Notes: a model not told the origin generated them from the letters alone. Shown: positions 15,951 through 25,068, numbered from the stretch's first letter. The stretch: DNA of 64,000 bases from Solirubrobacterales bacterium (GCA_947474595.1 CANJIV010000001.1:1-64000), one strand, 5' to 3'. A program made the numbers and translations.

Positions 15951-16708
15951 ACGTCCTCCTTCGCCTCCGCGGCGTCTTCGGTAGCGGCCGCGGGGGCGTC
16001 CGCCTCGTTGTCAATATCTGAAGCTGCTTGCTGTTCATCGGGCTCTTGCGCCTCAGCGGCGGACTCGGCCTCTGCTGTGGGTTCTGCTGGCGCCTCAACT
16101 TCTGCTGGCGCCTCAACTTCTGCTGGCGCCTCAACTTCTGCTGGCGCCTCAACTTCTGCCTCTACGGCTTCGACGACCGGCGCCTTGCCGGTGACCAAGC
16201 CTTGATCGGCGATTGCCTGCAGCTGGATTGCCAGACCGCCGATCAACCCTGCGAGGCTTCGAACTAGACCAGTCAAAGGTGCTGCCACCATGCCGACGAG
16301 CTGTCCGTAGAGCACGTCTCGTGATGGAAGGCGCGAAATCGACTTAATCTGATCCGCGGTCAGGACAGCGCCGTCCATCACGCCGCCCTTGAACTCCATC
16401 AACGCATTGGCCCTAATGAAGTCAGCGATCGCCTTGGCGGCAGTCGCTGCGTCGCCGCGGACAAAAGTCAGCGCGGTTGGGCCGTTGAGTAGATCCCGTA
16501 GACCATCAACTTCGGCCTGTTGGGCCGCACGGTCTGTAAGTGTGTTCTTGACGATTCGAAACGTGGCGTCGGCATCCCGCAGCTTCCCACGTAACTCCGC
16601 CGCCTGAGGCACGGAGATCCCGCGGTAGTCAACAGCGAAGATCGCCTGGGACTCCTTCATTTCGGTAGCGATCTCGTCAATCACCACAGCTTTTTCTTCT
16701 TTGTTCAT
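15947..16708 (-). CDS. rplJ: 50S ribosomal protein L10 with repetitive acidic tail
   Basis: Stalk base protein that anchors L7/L12 dimers. Residues about 1-175 are a normal L10 ([19 protein letters not shown] near residue 30). The protein then continues to 253 aa, far beyond the usual 165-180, with a tail rich in Ala, Glu and Pro that includes four tandem APAEVE units encoded by an exact 18-bp DNA repeat. The tail follows the helix that normally binds L12, so it may alter stalk behaviour or simply be disordered. An L10 leader precedes the gene and probably mediates autoregulation. Confidence 0.97.
   Translation of the reverse strand: MNKEEKAVVIDEIATEMKESQAIFAVDYRGISVPQAAELRGKLRDADATFRIVKNTLTDRAAQQAEVDGLRDLLNGPTALTFVRGDAATAAKAIADFIRANALMEFKGGVMDGAVLTADQIKSISRLPSRDVLYGQLVGMVAAPLTGLVRSLAGLIGGLAIQLQAIADQGLVTGKAPVVEAVEAEVEAPAEVEAPAEVEAPAEVEAPAEPTAEAESAAEAQEPDEQQAASDIDNEADAPAAATEDAAEAKEDV
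16083..16154 (-). repeat. Four tandem 18-bp repeats inside rplJ
   Basis: The plus-strand unit tctgctggcgcctcaact occurs four times back to back without a mismatch and encodes APAEVE on the minus strand. Exact conservation at DNA level suggests recent slippage expansion. Confidence 0.95.
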
Positions 16709-16864
16709 CAGTCCTCTCTTGGTGCCTTCACGGACAACGCCCGCGCTTCAGGCGGGCGTAGAAGGCAGCCGGAGAACCGGCCTGTCATCGATCGCTGCAC
16801 CTGTCCCGGACTTGTGGTGCTCGCACACCGGCCGGGGGTCTTGGGCATTGCTGTGGTTGACAGT
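16709..16864 (-). promoter_or_regulatory. L10 (rplJL) leader, ribosomal protein autoregulation
   Basis: The 156-nt gap between rplA and rplJ holds several hairpins when read on the minus strand: GCCGG-TTCT-CCGGC and an 8-bp stem ACGCCCGC/GCGGGCGT (plus-strand 16737-16759), preceded by a G/C-rich segment with GACCCCCGGCCGG. Position and layout match the L10 leader family, in which L10(L12)4 binds its own mRNA to repress rplJL. Identification is from position and stems, not from an alignment. Confidence 0.75.
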
Positions 16865-17608
16865 CTATGCCGCGGTCGCGGCCTCCTGCGGTGCGGTAGT
16901 GCCCTCGGGGGCGACGATGTCACGGGTGCGGGAAGTGTCTACCTTGACACCAGGGCCCATCGTCGAAGCCAAGGTAATCGACTTCATGTAGCGACCCTTG
17001 GCCGAAGATGGCTTAGCGCGAACGATCTCCTCGATCACCGCAGCATAGTTCTCCAACAAGGCTCGCTCCTCAAAACTTGTCTTACCAATAACAAGGTGGA
17101 CGATCGCGGTACGGTCAGTGCGGTACTCCACCTTGCCGGACTTGGACTCTTCCACGGCCTTGGCAACATCCATCGTTACTGTCCCTACCTTGGGGTTTGG
17201 CATCTTGCCTTGGGGGCCGAGTACACGACCGAGTCCACCGACGATTGGCATCATGTCGGGAGTCGCAATCGCGATGTCGAAATCGGTAAATCCCTCAAGC
17301 ACTCGCTTGGCGAGATCTTCGCCTCCGACGATGTCAGCTCCAGCCTCCTGCGCCTCTCGCGCCTTGTCACCTTGTGCGAAAACAGCAACCGTTACGTCTT
17401 TGCCGAGGCCATTTGGCAGCGCGATGGTCCCGCGCAGTTGCTCGTCGGCATGGCGGACATTGAGGCCCGTGCGGATGTGTAGCTCGACCGACTCATCAAA
17501 CTTCGAAGCCTTCAGTGCCTTGACGAGACTAATCGCTTCGGCCGGCTCATACTCATGCTCACGATCGACGCGTTGAAGCGCCTCGCGATAGTTCTTTCCG
17601 CGCGCCAT
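16865..17608 (-). CDS. rplA: 50S ribosomal protein L1
   Basis: L1 of 247 aa, binding 23S rRNA at the E-site stalk. Conserved stretches include MPNPKVGTVT and the C-terminal RYMKSITLASTMGPGVKVD. The start ATG overlaps the rplK stop by one base (TGATG), so the two are translated in tandem. The C-terminus carries a short extension after the usual end. Confidence 0.98.
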   Translation of the reverse strand: MARGKNYREALQRVDREHEYEPAEAISLVKALKASKFDESVELHIRTGLNVRHADEQLRGTIALPNGLGKDVTVAVFAQGDKAREAQEAGADIVGGEDLAKRVLEGFTDFDIAIATPDMMPIVGGLGRVLGPQGKMPNPKVGTVTMDVAKAVEESKSGKVEYRTDRTAIVHLVIGKTSFEERALLENYAAVIEEIVRAKPSSAKGRYMKSITLASTMGPGVKVDTSRTRDIVAPEGTTAPQEAATAA

Positions 17609-18030
17609 CAGACGACCTCCACACCCATTGAGCGAGCAGTGCCCGCGATGATTTTGGCTGCCTGATCGATGTCATGCGCGTTTAGATCGTCCAACTTCTT
17701 CTCGGCGATGTCACGGATCTGGGCCTTGGTCAGTTTGCCGACCTTATTGCGGTGCGGCTCACCCGACCCCTTCGCAATTCCCGCAGCCTGCTTGATTAGA
17801 ACGGCAGCTGGTGGCGTCTTGGTGATGAAAGTAAAGGAGCGATCCTCGTAGACAGTGATCACCACCGGGATGACGGTTCCGGCATCAGGTTGAGTCTGGG
17901 CATTAAACGCCTTGCAGAACTCCATGATGTTGATGCCATGCTGACCCAGCGCCGGACCAACCGGCGGAGCCGGACTAGCCTGGCCGCCAACGGCCTGCAA
18001 CTTGATAGTGGTGAGTATTTTCTTAGCCAT
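17608..18030 (-). CDS. rplK: 50S ribosomal protein L11
   Basis: L11 of 140 aa, full length, at the GTPase-associated centre. N-terminal [22 protein letters not shown] and C-terminal [15 protein letters not shown] are diagnostic. It lies 12 nt after nusG in the standard secE-nusG-rplK-rplA order. Confidence 0.99.
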   Translation of the reverse strand: MAKKILTTIKLQAVGGQASPAPPVGPALGQHGINIMEFCKAFNAQTQPDAGTVIPVVITVYEDRSFTFITKTPPAAVLIKQAAGIAKGSGEPHRNKVGKLTKAQIRDIAEKKLDDLNAHDIDQAAKIIAGTARSMGVEVV

Positions 18031-18042
18031 GGTTTCTGCCGC

Positions 18043-18564
18043 CTAAATTTTCTTGACTTGGTCGAATCCAACTTCAACCGGAGTTTCACGACCAAAGATT
18101 GATACCAGCACCTTGAGCCTGGAGGCATCCTCGTTAATCTCAGAGATCTCGCCAGAGAAGTCTGAGAGAGGCCCGGAAACCACCTTAACCGACTCTCCAA
18201 TCGTGAACTGAGCGCGCGTGCGCGGACGCTCAGCTGTCTCACGGTGTAGCAGGCGATCGACCTCGGCCTGGGTCAAAGGCACGGGCTCATTTGAGGATCC
18301 GACGAAACCGGTTACACCAGGTGTGCCCTTGACGAGCGTCCAAGAATCGTCGGTCATCTCCATGTTCACGAGCACATAGCCAGGCATGGTCCGCTTCTCA
18401 ACGGTCACCTTCTGGTTGTCCTTCATCTCCGAGACCGACTCGGTCGGAACCATGACTTGGCGCACCGACCGCTTCTGGTTAAGGGAAACGATCCGGTGCT
18501 CAAGGTTCTGTTTGACCTTGTTCTCGTGCCCTGAATAGGTATTGATGACGTACCAGCGGAACAT
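18043..18564 (-). CDS. nusG: Transcription termination/antitermination protein NusG
   Basis: A 173-aa NusG. NGN domain about 1-110, beginning FRWYVINTYSGHENKV and including TMPGYVLV; the KOW domain follows from about 118 (GESVKVVSGPLSDFSGEI). It links RNA polymerase to Rho or ribosomal S10. Placed between secE and rplK as in most bacteria. Confidence 0.98.
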   Translation of the reverse strand: MFRWYVINTYSGHENKVKQNLEHRIVSLNQKRSVRQVMVPTESVSEMKDNQKVTVEKRTMPGYVLVNMEMTDDSWTLVKGTPGVTGFVGSSNEPVPLTQAEVDRLLHRETAERPRTRAQFTIGESVKVVSGPLSDFSGEISEINEDASRLKVLVSIFGRETPVEVGFDQVKKI

Positions 18565-18588
18565 GAAGAGACTCTTCGCTTTAGTGGG

Positions 18589-19071
18589 TTAGAGGATGGA
18601 GCTGACTAGGCGGGAAAAAAGGGCGTCCAAAAGGCCGAGGTATCCGCCGGCGATAATGACGAAGCCCAAGACCACACCCGTCGCTTGGGCGACTTGCTTG
18701 CGGTCAGGCCACTGTACGCGCTGAAGCTCGGACCAACATGCGCGCAAGAAGTGGGCGAATCGACGAGGGCCGCGCACCGGCCGTTCGCCGGCAACAAGCG
18801 TGGGGTCATGTGAGGGGATCTCATCGTCAAAGACCCGTCCCTTGGACTCATCGGTGGCCGCCAAGTCATCGCGCAGCGGCGATGGGATGTCCAAGGCGCC
18901 GATCTCAATCGAGAGCTTTGCCTCTTCGGCGACCCCTGACGCATCGGCCACAGGGTCAGGCGGCGTAGTCGTAGGGCCCTGATCAGCGGAGAGCGGGGCT
19001 TGGGTCGAGGCATGCTGAGGCTCGCGGCCTTGCCGCTTGTCCTGCTTTGCGCGTTTGCGATTTCGTGCCAT
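18589..19071 (-). CDS. secE: Preprotein translocase subunit SecE
   Basis: A 160-aa protein whose last 60 residues are a normal bacterial SecE: the amphipathic segment WSELQRVQWPDRKQV followed by one membrane helix (VVLGFVIIAGGYLGLLDALF). The first 100 residues are a hydrophilic, low-complexity cytosolic extension starting with a basic cluster (ARNRKRAKQDKRQGR), as is common in high-GC actinobacteria. Core component of SecYEG. Confidence 0.95.
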   Translation of the reverse strand: MARNRKRAKQDKRQGREPQHASTQAPLSADQGPTTTPPDPVADASGVAEEAKLSIEIGALDIPSPLRDDLAATDESKGRVFDDEIPSHDPTLVAGERPVRGPRRFAHFLRACWSELQRVQWPDRKQVAQATGVVLGFVIIAGGYLGLLDALFSRLVSSIL

Positions 19072-19087
19072 CTACCGGCCTGAACGC

Positions 19088-19252
19088 TCAGCGCGTCTCC
19101 TTGTGGCCCGTGTGCTTCTTGCACCAACGGCAGTATTTATTCATCTCGATACGATCGGGATTGTTGCGCTTACTTTTATTTGTTTGGTAGTTGCGTCGCT
19201 TGCAGTCCTCGCATGCGAGGGTCACAGCGATACGAACGTCTCCACGGGCCAT
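19088..19252 (-). CDS. rpmG: 50S ribosomal protein L33, zinc-ribbon type
   Basis: A 54-aa L33 beginning [17 protein letters not shown] and ending HKETR. Both CxxC pairs (Cys14/17 and Cys41/44) are present, so this is the zinc-binding (C+) form. GGGGAAA precedes the ATG by about 5 nt. It is the first gene of the rpmG-secE-nusG run; the gap to secE is 16 nt. The tRNA-Trp often found here is absent: the 172 nt upstream (19253-19424) contain no tRNA and no other feature I recognise. Confidence 0.97.
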   Translation of the reverse strand: MARGDVRIAVTLACEDCKRRNYQTNKSKRNNPDRIEMNKYCRWCKKHTGHKETR

Positions 19253-19424
19253 GAATTTCCCCGGTTGATAAGTGGACGAGGGCGCGCAGGAGCGAGAGCG
19301 CTCCGACGCAAGGCAGTCAGATTAGCGCACCTGAGCCCGAGAGGTGTCGCGGGTTACTTGCGGCGCTGGTCGCAAGCTATTTTTGGTCTGACCGTGGCAG
19401 GCCTGACCCAGTAAATCTACGTGA

Positions 19425-20603
19425 CTAGTAGGGAGCTCCGACAGCGGCCGCCCATGCCGCATCGACGTGGAGTTGACCTTTGGCGTCTGTGCTCAAAAGG
19501 ACAACGGTTGCCGGTGAACGGTTGCCGTTGACGGGGTCGATCGTGACCGATCCCGTCACACCCTTCCAATCCTTGACCTGATCAAGCTTCGCCGTCAGCT
19601 TGGTCTTATCAAAGCCGCCAGCGTCCGAAACGCCTTGAGCGAGGAGATTGACCGAGTCATAGACATACGAACTCCAAGTTCCGGGGCCTTCCCCGAACTG
19701 CTTTTGGTAGGCAGCGTCGAAAGATCCGCCGCTTGGGAAGTCGCCTGGCGATGGGACGCCAACTACGGGGCAGTTTTGTGCGGCGGCCGTGCCGGCCGTG
19801 GTAACAAACCCTGGGTCGTCGGAGGCGTAGTCAGCGACACATTTGACCTGTGATGGGCTTGCATCCATCGCCTTGGCGATCAAGCCGCCTTCGGGGAAGT
19901 AGACGACCGAGTAGATCACGTCAGGGTTGGTGTCCTCAATCTTCTTAACAACGCTCGTGTAGTCCGACGCGCCTGGTTTTACTGCCTCATAAGCTGTGAT
20001 CTTGACACCCGCGGCCTCCAGCAATTTCTTCATCGAGGCACCGACTGTCGCTGTATAGCCCGGAGTTGGGTCGTAGGCGATCGCAACCGACTTAGCCTTG
20101 AGCCACTTCGTCAATGCCTCTGTTGCTACCGGCGCAATCTGATAGTCCATCGGCTGAAGCGTGAAGCCCATCCCGTTGGTTGAGCTATCGGAGGTCAGAC
20201 GAATCGGGACGAGCCCGGCTGCCAGATAGAGCGGCAGCGTCTTAGCTCCAACGCCGGAGTTGTATGGGCCGACCACACCATTTAGCCCCGCCTTGATTGC
20301 CTCCTCGACAGCAGGCACCCCGACCTTTGCATCAGCGCCGTCATCAATCGCGACAATCTCGACCTTCTTGCCGTTGATTCCACCCTTTGCGTTGAGAGCG
20401 GCGGCGGCGAGCTTGGCGCCGTTGAGCATCCCAACTCCGGTGACCTTCTGGTCTCCCGAAAGCGGCCCCTCCATCCCTATCCGCACCGTGTCTGATGCGG
20501 CAGCGGTAGTTGTTGTCGAGTCGGAGCTAGAACTCCCGCAGGCCGCTACGACGACAACTGCGAGAGCAAGCAGGGACGCTGAGATGACTTTCATTCTTTT
20601 CAC
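19425..20603 (-). CDS. Branched-chain amino-acid type ABC substrate-binding lipoprotein
   Basis: Periplasmic-binding-fold type I (LivJ/Peripla_BP_6) lipoprotein of 392 aa. Signal peptide with lipobox VAAC (Cys22), a Ser/Thr linker, then the two-lobed domain starting VRIGMEGPLSGDQKVTG and including AAAALNAKGGINGKKVEIV, a hallmark of the family. The GTG start at 20603 lies exactly 7 nt after a TATTGT box, indicating a leaderless transcript. No permease genes are adjacent; the liv-type transporter at 60.4-64 kb is a plausible partner. Ligand (amino acid, urea or amide) not predictable. Confidence 0.92.
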   Translation of the reverse strand: MKRMKVISASLLALAVVVVAACGSSSSDSTTTTAAASDTVRIGMEGPLSGDQKVTGVGMLNGAKLAAAALNAKGGINGKKVEIVAIDDGADAKVGVPAVEEAIKAGLNGVVGPYNSGVGAKTLPLYLAAGLVPIRLTSDSSTNGMGFTLQPMDYQIAPVATEALTKWLKAKSVAIAYDPTPGYTATVGASMKKLLEAAGVKITAYEAVKPGASDYTSVVKKIEDTNPDVIYSVVYFPEGGLIAKAMDASPSQVKCVADYASDDPGFVTTAGTAAAQNCPVVGVPSPGDFPSGGSFDAAYQKQFGEGPGTWSSYVYDSVNLLAQGVSDAGGFDKTKLTAKLDQVKDWKGVTGSVTIDPVNGNRSPATVVLLSTDAKGQLHVDAAWAAAVGAPY

Positions 20604-20610
20604 TGGTCAG

Positions 20611-20616
20611 ACAATA
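20611..20616 (-). promoter_or_regulatory. -10 box TATTGT, leaderless start for the binding protein
   Basis: On the minus strand TATTGT ends 7 nt before the GTG at 20603. No Shine-Dalgarno is present. Confidence 0.6.
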
Positions 20617-20744
20617 CGACAAGGGTAGGACCGCTTGGAAAAGCCAGCACCGAACTCGGGAGCCACTACTGCGAAATAGCTGCCGGCCAGCTTGTCTTCC
20701 AAACTTGCTTTTAACTACCTACGCTTGCCTCGCATTCAATCTGT

Positions 20745-20750
20745 TAGGTT
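20745..20750 (+). promoter_or_regulatory. -10 box TAGGTT, leaderless start for sulfatase 1
   Basis: TAGGTT ends 7 nt before the ATG at 20758. The identical hexamer precedes sulfatase 3, which supports the choice of 20758 over the ATG at 20692. Confidence 0.65.
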
Positions 20751-20757
20751 CCTATCC

Positions 20758-22893
20758 ATGACCATCAAAACAGATCTCACTCGCAACCAGTTCCTTAAAG
20801 GCGCAGCAGCTTCATCTCTGGCCGTAATGCTCGGATCTGGCGCCCAAGACGCCCTTGCCGCCGGCGGCGATGACGCTCACGCAGCGATCACCGGATTCAA
20901 GGGTAAGAACGTCGTGATGTTCATAACCGATCAGGAGCGCGAGCAGATGCACTTCCCGAAGGGATGGAGTGCAAAAAACCTCCCGGGGATGAACCGGCTG
21001 AGGAAAAACGGCATCCAATTTCATAATTCGTTTACTAACTCCTGCATGTGCTCGCCGGCCCGCGCCACACTGCTAACTGGCTTGATGCCGGCTCAACACT
21101 GTGTCCGCCACACGCTTGAGCCCAACATGCCGGCCGAGCAATACCCACAGGTAGAGCTAGATACCGAACTTAAGAACATCGCCTCCGTGATGGCTGCCGC
21201 TGGCTACGCGGTAATTTACAAAGGCAAGTTCCATCTCACCAAGCAAGCCGTGATCGATGGAGTAACGCAGCCGTGGGTGCCCGAAGATCTATCTAAGTAC
21301 GGCTTCGCGCGCTGGAATCCCAAGGACGCGGGCGGCAACCAGTTCCTATCCGAGGGCGGAGGCGACGCCTATGAAAACCTAAACGCAGACCCCTCGAGCA
21401 GCAACTATACGGGCGGCAACAACGACGACCGCTTCATGAACGAAGACGGCGACATGGCCCTCGGCCACGAGGGCGCGATCGCCTACATCAACTCAGCCGC
21501 TGCCCAGCAGCAGCCGTTCTTCATGATTATCTCGCTCGTCAACCCCCACGACGTTCTCTTCTACCCACAGAACTTTGAGAACGCGATGTATGCCGACTCC
21601 GACCTCCAAGGGACGATCGAGATCCCGGCGTCTGCCACCGACAGCTTTAAGACCAAGCCGCAGGCCCAGCAGGCTATCTTCCGCCTCTTTAACCTCTCCG
21701 GCAGGCTCAATAATAAGCTCCAGCAGCGTCGCTATTTGAACTTCTATGGCAACCTGATGAAGAAGTCTGATGGCTATCTCGTGGATACGCTCGATGCCCT
21801 CAAAGCTAAGGGGCTGCTTGACGACACGGTCATCATCCGCACCTCCGACCATGGCGAGATGGGTATTACCCACGGAGGAATGCGCCAGAAGTCCTTCGTC
21901 TTCTATGAGGACGTGCTCCGCGTGCCGCTGATCTACTCCAACCCAAAGCTCTTCCCCAAGCCGCGCCAAAGCGACGCATTGGTATCGCACGTTGACTTCC
22001 TGCCAACGATCGCAACCTTGTTCGGAGCGCCTAAATCAGCCCGCGCGAAGTGGCAGGGAGTCGACTACTCCAGCCTGATTGCCAACCCTAAGGCCAAGCC
22101 CGTTCAGGATTACATCGTCTTTACGTATGACGACTTCCAGTGCGGCCAGTCAACCCGCCCGTACACGCCCGAGCCTAACCACATGGCCAGCATCCGTGAG
22201 ACTCGTTGGAAGCTTGCACGCTACTACGACCCGCGTGGAGAGAAGGCGACCGAGTGGGAGATGTACGACCTCCACAGCGACCCCGACGAGCGCGACAATC
22301 TGACGGCTCCAAGCGCGAAGCGCACTCCGCAGCAGGAGCGCGAGTTCAAGCGTCTAAAGGCCAAGCTCGCAACTGTTGAACTTAAGCGCCTTGCGCCGAT
22401 GGTCGGCCGAAAGGTTCCGATCGACATGACCGCTTCGACAAAGCAAGCTAAGGGCAGCAAGACGTTTAAGTTCACCGATAAGGGCACCTGCACAGGCGTG
22501 CCTACCGGGAACGGCACGATCGTCGCTGATTGGGTGCTTAACCCGACCAAGAAGACAGGCGTCTCACACCTGACGATTGACTGCGGGGCAGGATCGATCT
22601 ATGGCGTTGCAAAAGTCAGTTATTCGATCGATCAAGCGACTTCAACCATCACGCTGACCGGCAAGCTCAATGTTCTTGGCGGCAGGGGCGACTTCCGTGG
22701 CCTTAAGGGCTCTGGACTTAACTTCCAAATGACCGACAATCTCCGCGGCACCAATGGCAAGATGACGATTACCGGCACTACGGCATACACCAACGATGGG
22801 GCCTACTCTGGCAACCTGGGCGCTGGCGGCAACGGCGGCAATGGCGGCGTTGGCGGCAACGGCGGCAATGGCGGCGCTGGCGGCGCGGCCTAG
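20758..22893 (+). CDS. Sulfatase 1, exported, glycine-rich tail
   Basis: Formylglycine-dependent sulfatase of 711 aa. Order: Tat-like signal (TRNQFLKGAAASSLAVML, then cleavage near DALA-AGG), alkaline-phosphatase-fold sulfatase domain about 48-560 with metal ligand Asp58 (FITDQER), the modified Cys98 in C-S-P-A-R, and TSDHGEMG; a small C-terminal beta-rich domain (about 565-685); then a GGNGG-type tail. The tail is encoded by two near-identical 27-bp units and is absent from the paralogues. The usual RR of the Tat motif is RN. The stop is a single UAG in frame with sulfatase 2. Substrate unknown; the DQ pair at the metal site also occurs in choline-sulfatase-like enzymes. Confidence 0.9.
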   Translation: MTIKTDLTRNQFLKGAAASSLAVMLGSGAQDALAAGGDDAHAAITGFKGKNVVMFITDQEREQMHFPKGWSAKNLPGMNRLRKNGIQFHNSFTNSCMCSPARATLLTGLMPAQHCVRHTLEPNMPAEQYPQVELDTELKNIASVMAAAGYAVIYKGKFHLTKQAVIDGVTQPWVPEDLSKYGFARWNPKDAGGNQFLSEGGGDAYENLNADPSSSNYTGGNNDDRFMNEDGDMALGHEGAIAYINSAAAQQQPFFMIISLVNPHDVLFYPQNFENAMYADSDLQGTIEIPASATDSFKTKPQAQQAIFRLFNLSGRLNNKLQQRRYLNFYGNLMKKSDGYLVDTLDALKAKGLLDDTVIIRTSDHGEMGITHGGMRQKSFVFYEDVLRVPLIYSNPKLFPKPRQSDALVSHVDFLPTIATLFGAPKSARAKWQGVDYSSLIANPKAKPVQDYIVFTYDDFQCGQSTRPYTPEPNHMASIRETRWKLARYYDPRGEKATEWEMYDLHSDPDERDNLTAPSAKRTPQQEREFKRLKAKLATVELKRLAPMVGRKVPIDMTASTKQAKGSKTFKFTDKGTCTGVPTGNGTIVADWVLNPTKKTGVSHLTIDCGAGSIYGVAKVSYSIDQATSTITLTGKLNVLGGRGDFRGLKGSGLNFQMTDNLRGTNGKMTITGTTAYTNDGAYSGNLGAGGNGGNGGVGGNGGNGGAGGAA
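22825..22878 (+). repeat. Two 27-bp direct repeats encoding a Gly/Asn-rich tail
   Basis: Units at 22825-22851 and 22852-22878 differ only near their last codon and encode GGNGGNGGV and GGNGGNGGA. They form the C-terminal tail of sulfatase 1, directly before its stop codon. Confidence 0.9.
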
Positions 22894-22905
22894 GGGCTCT
22901 TTTTC

Positions 22906-25005
22906 ATTACACCAAAGATCAATAGCGATTTTACGCGCGGCACATTTCTAAAAGGCGCGGCTGCCTCGTCTTTAGCCGTAATGCTTGGACCAGGCACTCG
23001 TGAGGCCCTTGCCGCTGGCGGCGATGAGGCCTCTGCGGCCGTCGCAGGGTTCAAGGGTAAGAACGTAGTTCTCTTCATGACCGACCAAGAGCGCGCGCTG
23101 CAGCACTTTCCCAAAGGCTGGGGCGCAAAGAACCTGCCTGCCCAGACCCAGCTAGCTAAGAATGGTCTGACATTCAGTAACTGCTTCACCAACGCAGCGA
23201 TGTGCTCACCTGCGCGCACGTCGATGATGACCGGCTTTATGCCAGCCCAACATCAAGTACGCCACACACTTGAGAGCAGCATGAATGACACCTTCGACAG
23301 CGAAGGCAACTTGGTCTACGAATACCCACAAGTGCCGCTTTCGACTGAGCTCAAGAGCATGGCTAGCGTGATGGCCGCCGCCGGCTATAACGTCGTCTGG
23401 AAGGGTAAGTTTCACATGACCAAACAGGCGGTGACTGCGCCCGCCACGCTACCGACATCCGGGCAGCGTCCGGTGGCCGGAACGGTGCAGGAGTGGACGC
23501 CGGCTGACGTCGGCGCCTACGGTCCGCTGCGCTGGAATCCAAAGGACGCGGGCGCCAACCAGTCACTTTCCGAGGGCGGAGGCGACGCCTTTGAAAACCA
23601 AGACGCAGACCACCCGCGCAACAACTATACGGGCGGCGACAACGATCAACGCTTCATGACCGATGCCGGCAGCGTGAGTGACGGTGATGAGGGCGTTATC
23701 TCATACATCACCTCGGTCGCCGCAACGCAGGCCCCCTTCTTCCTCGTCATCTCACTCGTCAACCCTCACGACGTGCTCTTCTACCCCAGATCCTTTAGCA
23801 ACAGCCTCTATCCCAGCGACACCCTAGAAGGCAGCATTGAACTGCCCAGCACGACCAATGAAAGCCTCAAGAGCAAGCCCAAGGCCCAACAGGCCTTCCA
23901 GAAGCTTCTACAGCTATCCGGATTGATCATCACGCGGTCCAAGCAGCGCAAATATGTGAACTTCTACGGAAATCTCATGCGTGAAGCCGATGGCTATCTC
24001 CAACAGACCCTCAATGCGCTCGAGCAGCAGGGCCTTCTCGACGACACCCTAATCATCCGCACAGCAGACCACGGCGAGATGGCGATGGCTCATGGCGGTG
24101 TGCGTGAAAAGAACTTCAACTTCTACGAAGAGACGATGAAGGTTCCCCTGATCTACTCCAACCCTAAGCTCTTTCCCAAGGCCCGCCGCAGTGACGCTCT
24201 GGTCTCACACATTGACCTTGTGCCGACGCTGGCCACCCTCTTCGGCACACCTAAGTCAGCTCGCGCCAAGTGGCAGGGCGTCGACTACTCACGACTACTG
24301 ACAGACCCCAAGGCCAAGGCGGTCCAGGACTACGTCATGTTCACCTACGACGACTACCAGTCAGGCCAGCCTAACGGCCCATACGTGACCGGGGCTAACC
24401 ACATCTCGAGCATCCGCGAGCTGCGCTGGAAGCTGGCCCGCTACTACGACCCGTTGGGCGTAGCTAAGACTGAGTATGAGATGTATGACCTCCATCGCGA
24501 TCCCAACGAATCCAGAAACCTCGCAGCCTCTAGCCACGGTCGCAGCGCGCTGGAAGAGCGCGAGTACAAGCGCCTTAAGAGAAAGCTGACACGAGTAGAA
24601 GCTACACGGCTTGGACCCATTCCAGGGACGGCTCAACCGATCCAAATGACTGCTCAAACAAGGCAAACCAAAGACAGCAAGACGTTTAAGTTCACCGATA
24701 AGGGCCGCTGTGTTGGAATGCCCACAGGGCGTGGCAATATCTTGATCGACTGGGTGCTTGATCCGGCCAAGAAGACGGGCGTCGGTCAGTTGACGATGAG
24801 TAGTGGCGCGGGCATTATCAAAGGAGTCGCTAGAGTCAAATTCGCAACTAGCGATAGACGGATAACGCTAACGGGAACGCTCAAAATTGTCGGCGGCACG
24901 GGTGATTTTCGGGGCATTAGTGGTAGCGGCATCAGCTTCATCGAGACCGATAATCTGCGCGGCACCGATGGGCAGATAACGATCACGGGCAACGCTACTT
25001 ATTAG
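22906..25005 (+). CDS. Sulfatase 2, exported; no conventional start codon
   Basis: Paralogue of sulfatases 1 and 3 with the same order: signal, catalytic domain with C-S-P-A-R (Cys about 100), TADHGEMA, and C-terminal beta-rich domain ending ITITGNATY. The signal region homologous to the paralogues (FTRGTFLKGAAASSLAV) is in frame from 22906, but between the sulfatase 1 stop (22891-22893) and that region there is no ATG, GTG or TTG. The best candidate is ATT at 22906 with AGGGG 9 nt upstream, overlapping the previous stop. ATG at 22981 is in frame but would delete the signal. Alternatives are UAG readthrough from sulfatase 1, a mutated start, or a sequencing error. Confidence 0.8.
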   Translation: MTPKINSDFTRGTFLKGAAASSLAVMLGPGTREALAAGGDEASAAVAGFKGKNVVLFMTDQERALQHFPKGWGAKNLPAQTQLAKNGLTFSNCFTNAAMCSPARTSMMTGFMPAQHQVRHTLESSMNDTFDSEGNLVYEYPQVPLSTELKSMASVMAAAGYNVVWKGKFHMTKQAVTAPATLPTSGQRPVAGTVQEWTPADVGAYGPLRWNPKDAGANQSLSEGGGDAFENQDADHPRNNYTGGDNDQRFMTDAGSVSDGDEGVISYITSVAATQAPFFLVISLVNPHDVLFYPRSFSNSLYPSDTLEGSIELPSTTNESLKSKPKAQQAFQKLLQLSGLIITRSKQRKYVNFYGNLMREADGYLQQTLNALEQQGLLDDTLIIRTADHGEMAMAHGGVREKNFNFYEETMKVPLIYSNPKLFPKARRSDALVSHIDLVPTLATLFGTPKSARAKWQGVDYSRLLTDPKAKAVQDYVMFTYDDYQSGQPNGPYVTGANHISSIRELRWKLARYYDPLGVAKTEYEMYDLHRDPNESRNLAASSHGRSALEEREYKRLKRKLTRVEATRLGPIPGTAQPIQMTAQTRQTKDSKTFKFTDKGRCVGMPTGRGNILIDWVLDPAKKTGVGQLTMSSGAGIIKGVARVKFATSDRRITLTGTLKIVGGTGDFRGISGSGISFIETDNLRGTDGQITITGNATY

Positions 25006-25040
25006 CAGCAGAAGCGGCTATGCACTAGCCCTTCGGCGGA

Positions 25041-25057
25041 ACCGGTGCCCGACCGGT
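25041..25057 (+). promoter_or_regulatory. ACCGGT-N5-ACCGGT operator-like element
   Basis: Two copies of the palindromic hexamer ACCGGT, 11 bp apart (one helical turn), overlap the expected -35 region of the sulfatase 3 promoter, whose -10 box is at 25069. The spacing suggests a dimeric repressor or activator site. I did not see it upstream of sulfatase 1. Confidence 0.5.
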
Positions 25058-25068
25058 AATGGGTGTGT

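Noticed and set aside
16083-16154. CRISPR-like repeat
   Set aside because: The 18-bp units are directly adjacent without spacers and encode protein repeats in rplJ.
19253-19424. tRNA-Trp upstream of rpmG/secE
   Set aside because: No acceptor stem, CCA anticodon loop or T-arm could be found; the gap looks plain.
20758-25005. Genome-wide reassignment of UAG as a sense codon
   Set aside because: UAG ends several ordinary genes here with conserved C-termini (for example the HAD-like gene at 4420), so only local readthrough remains possible.
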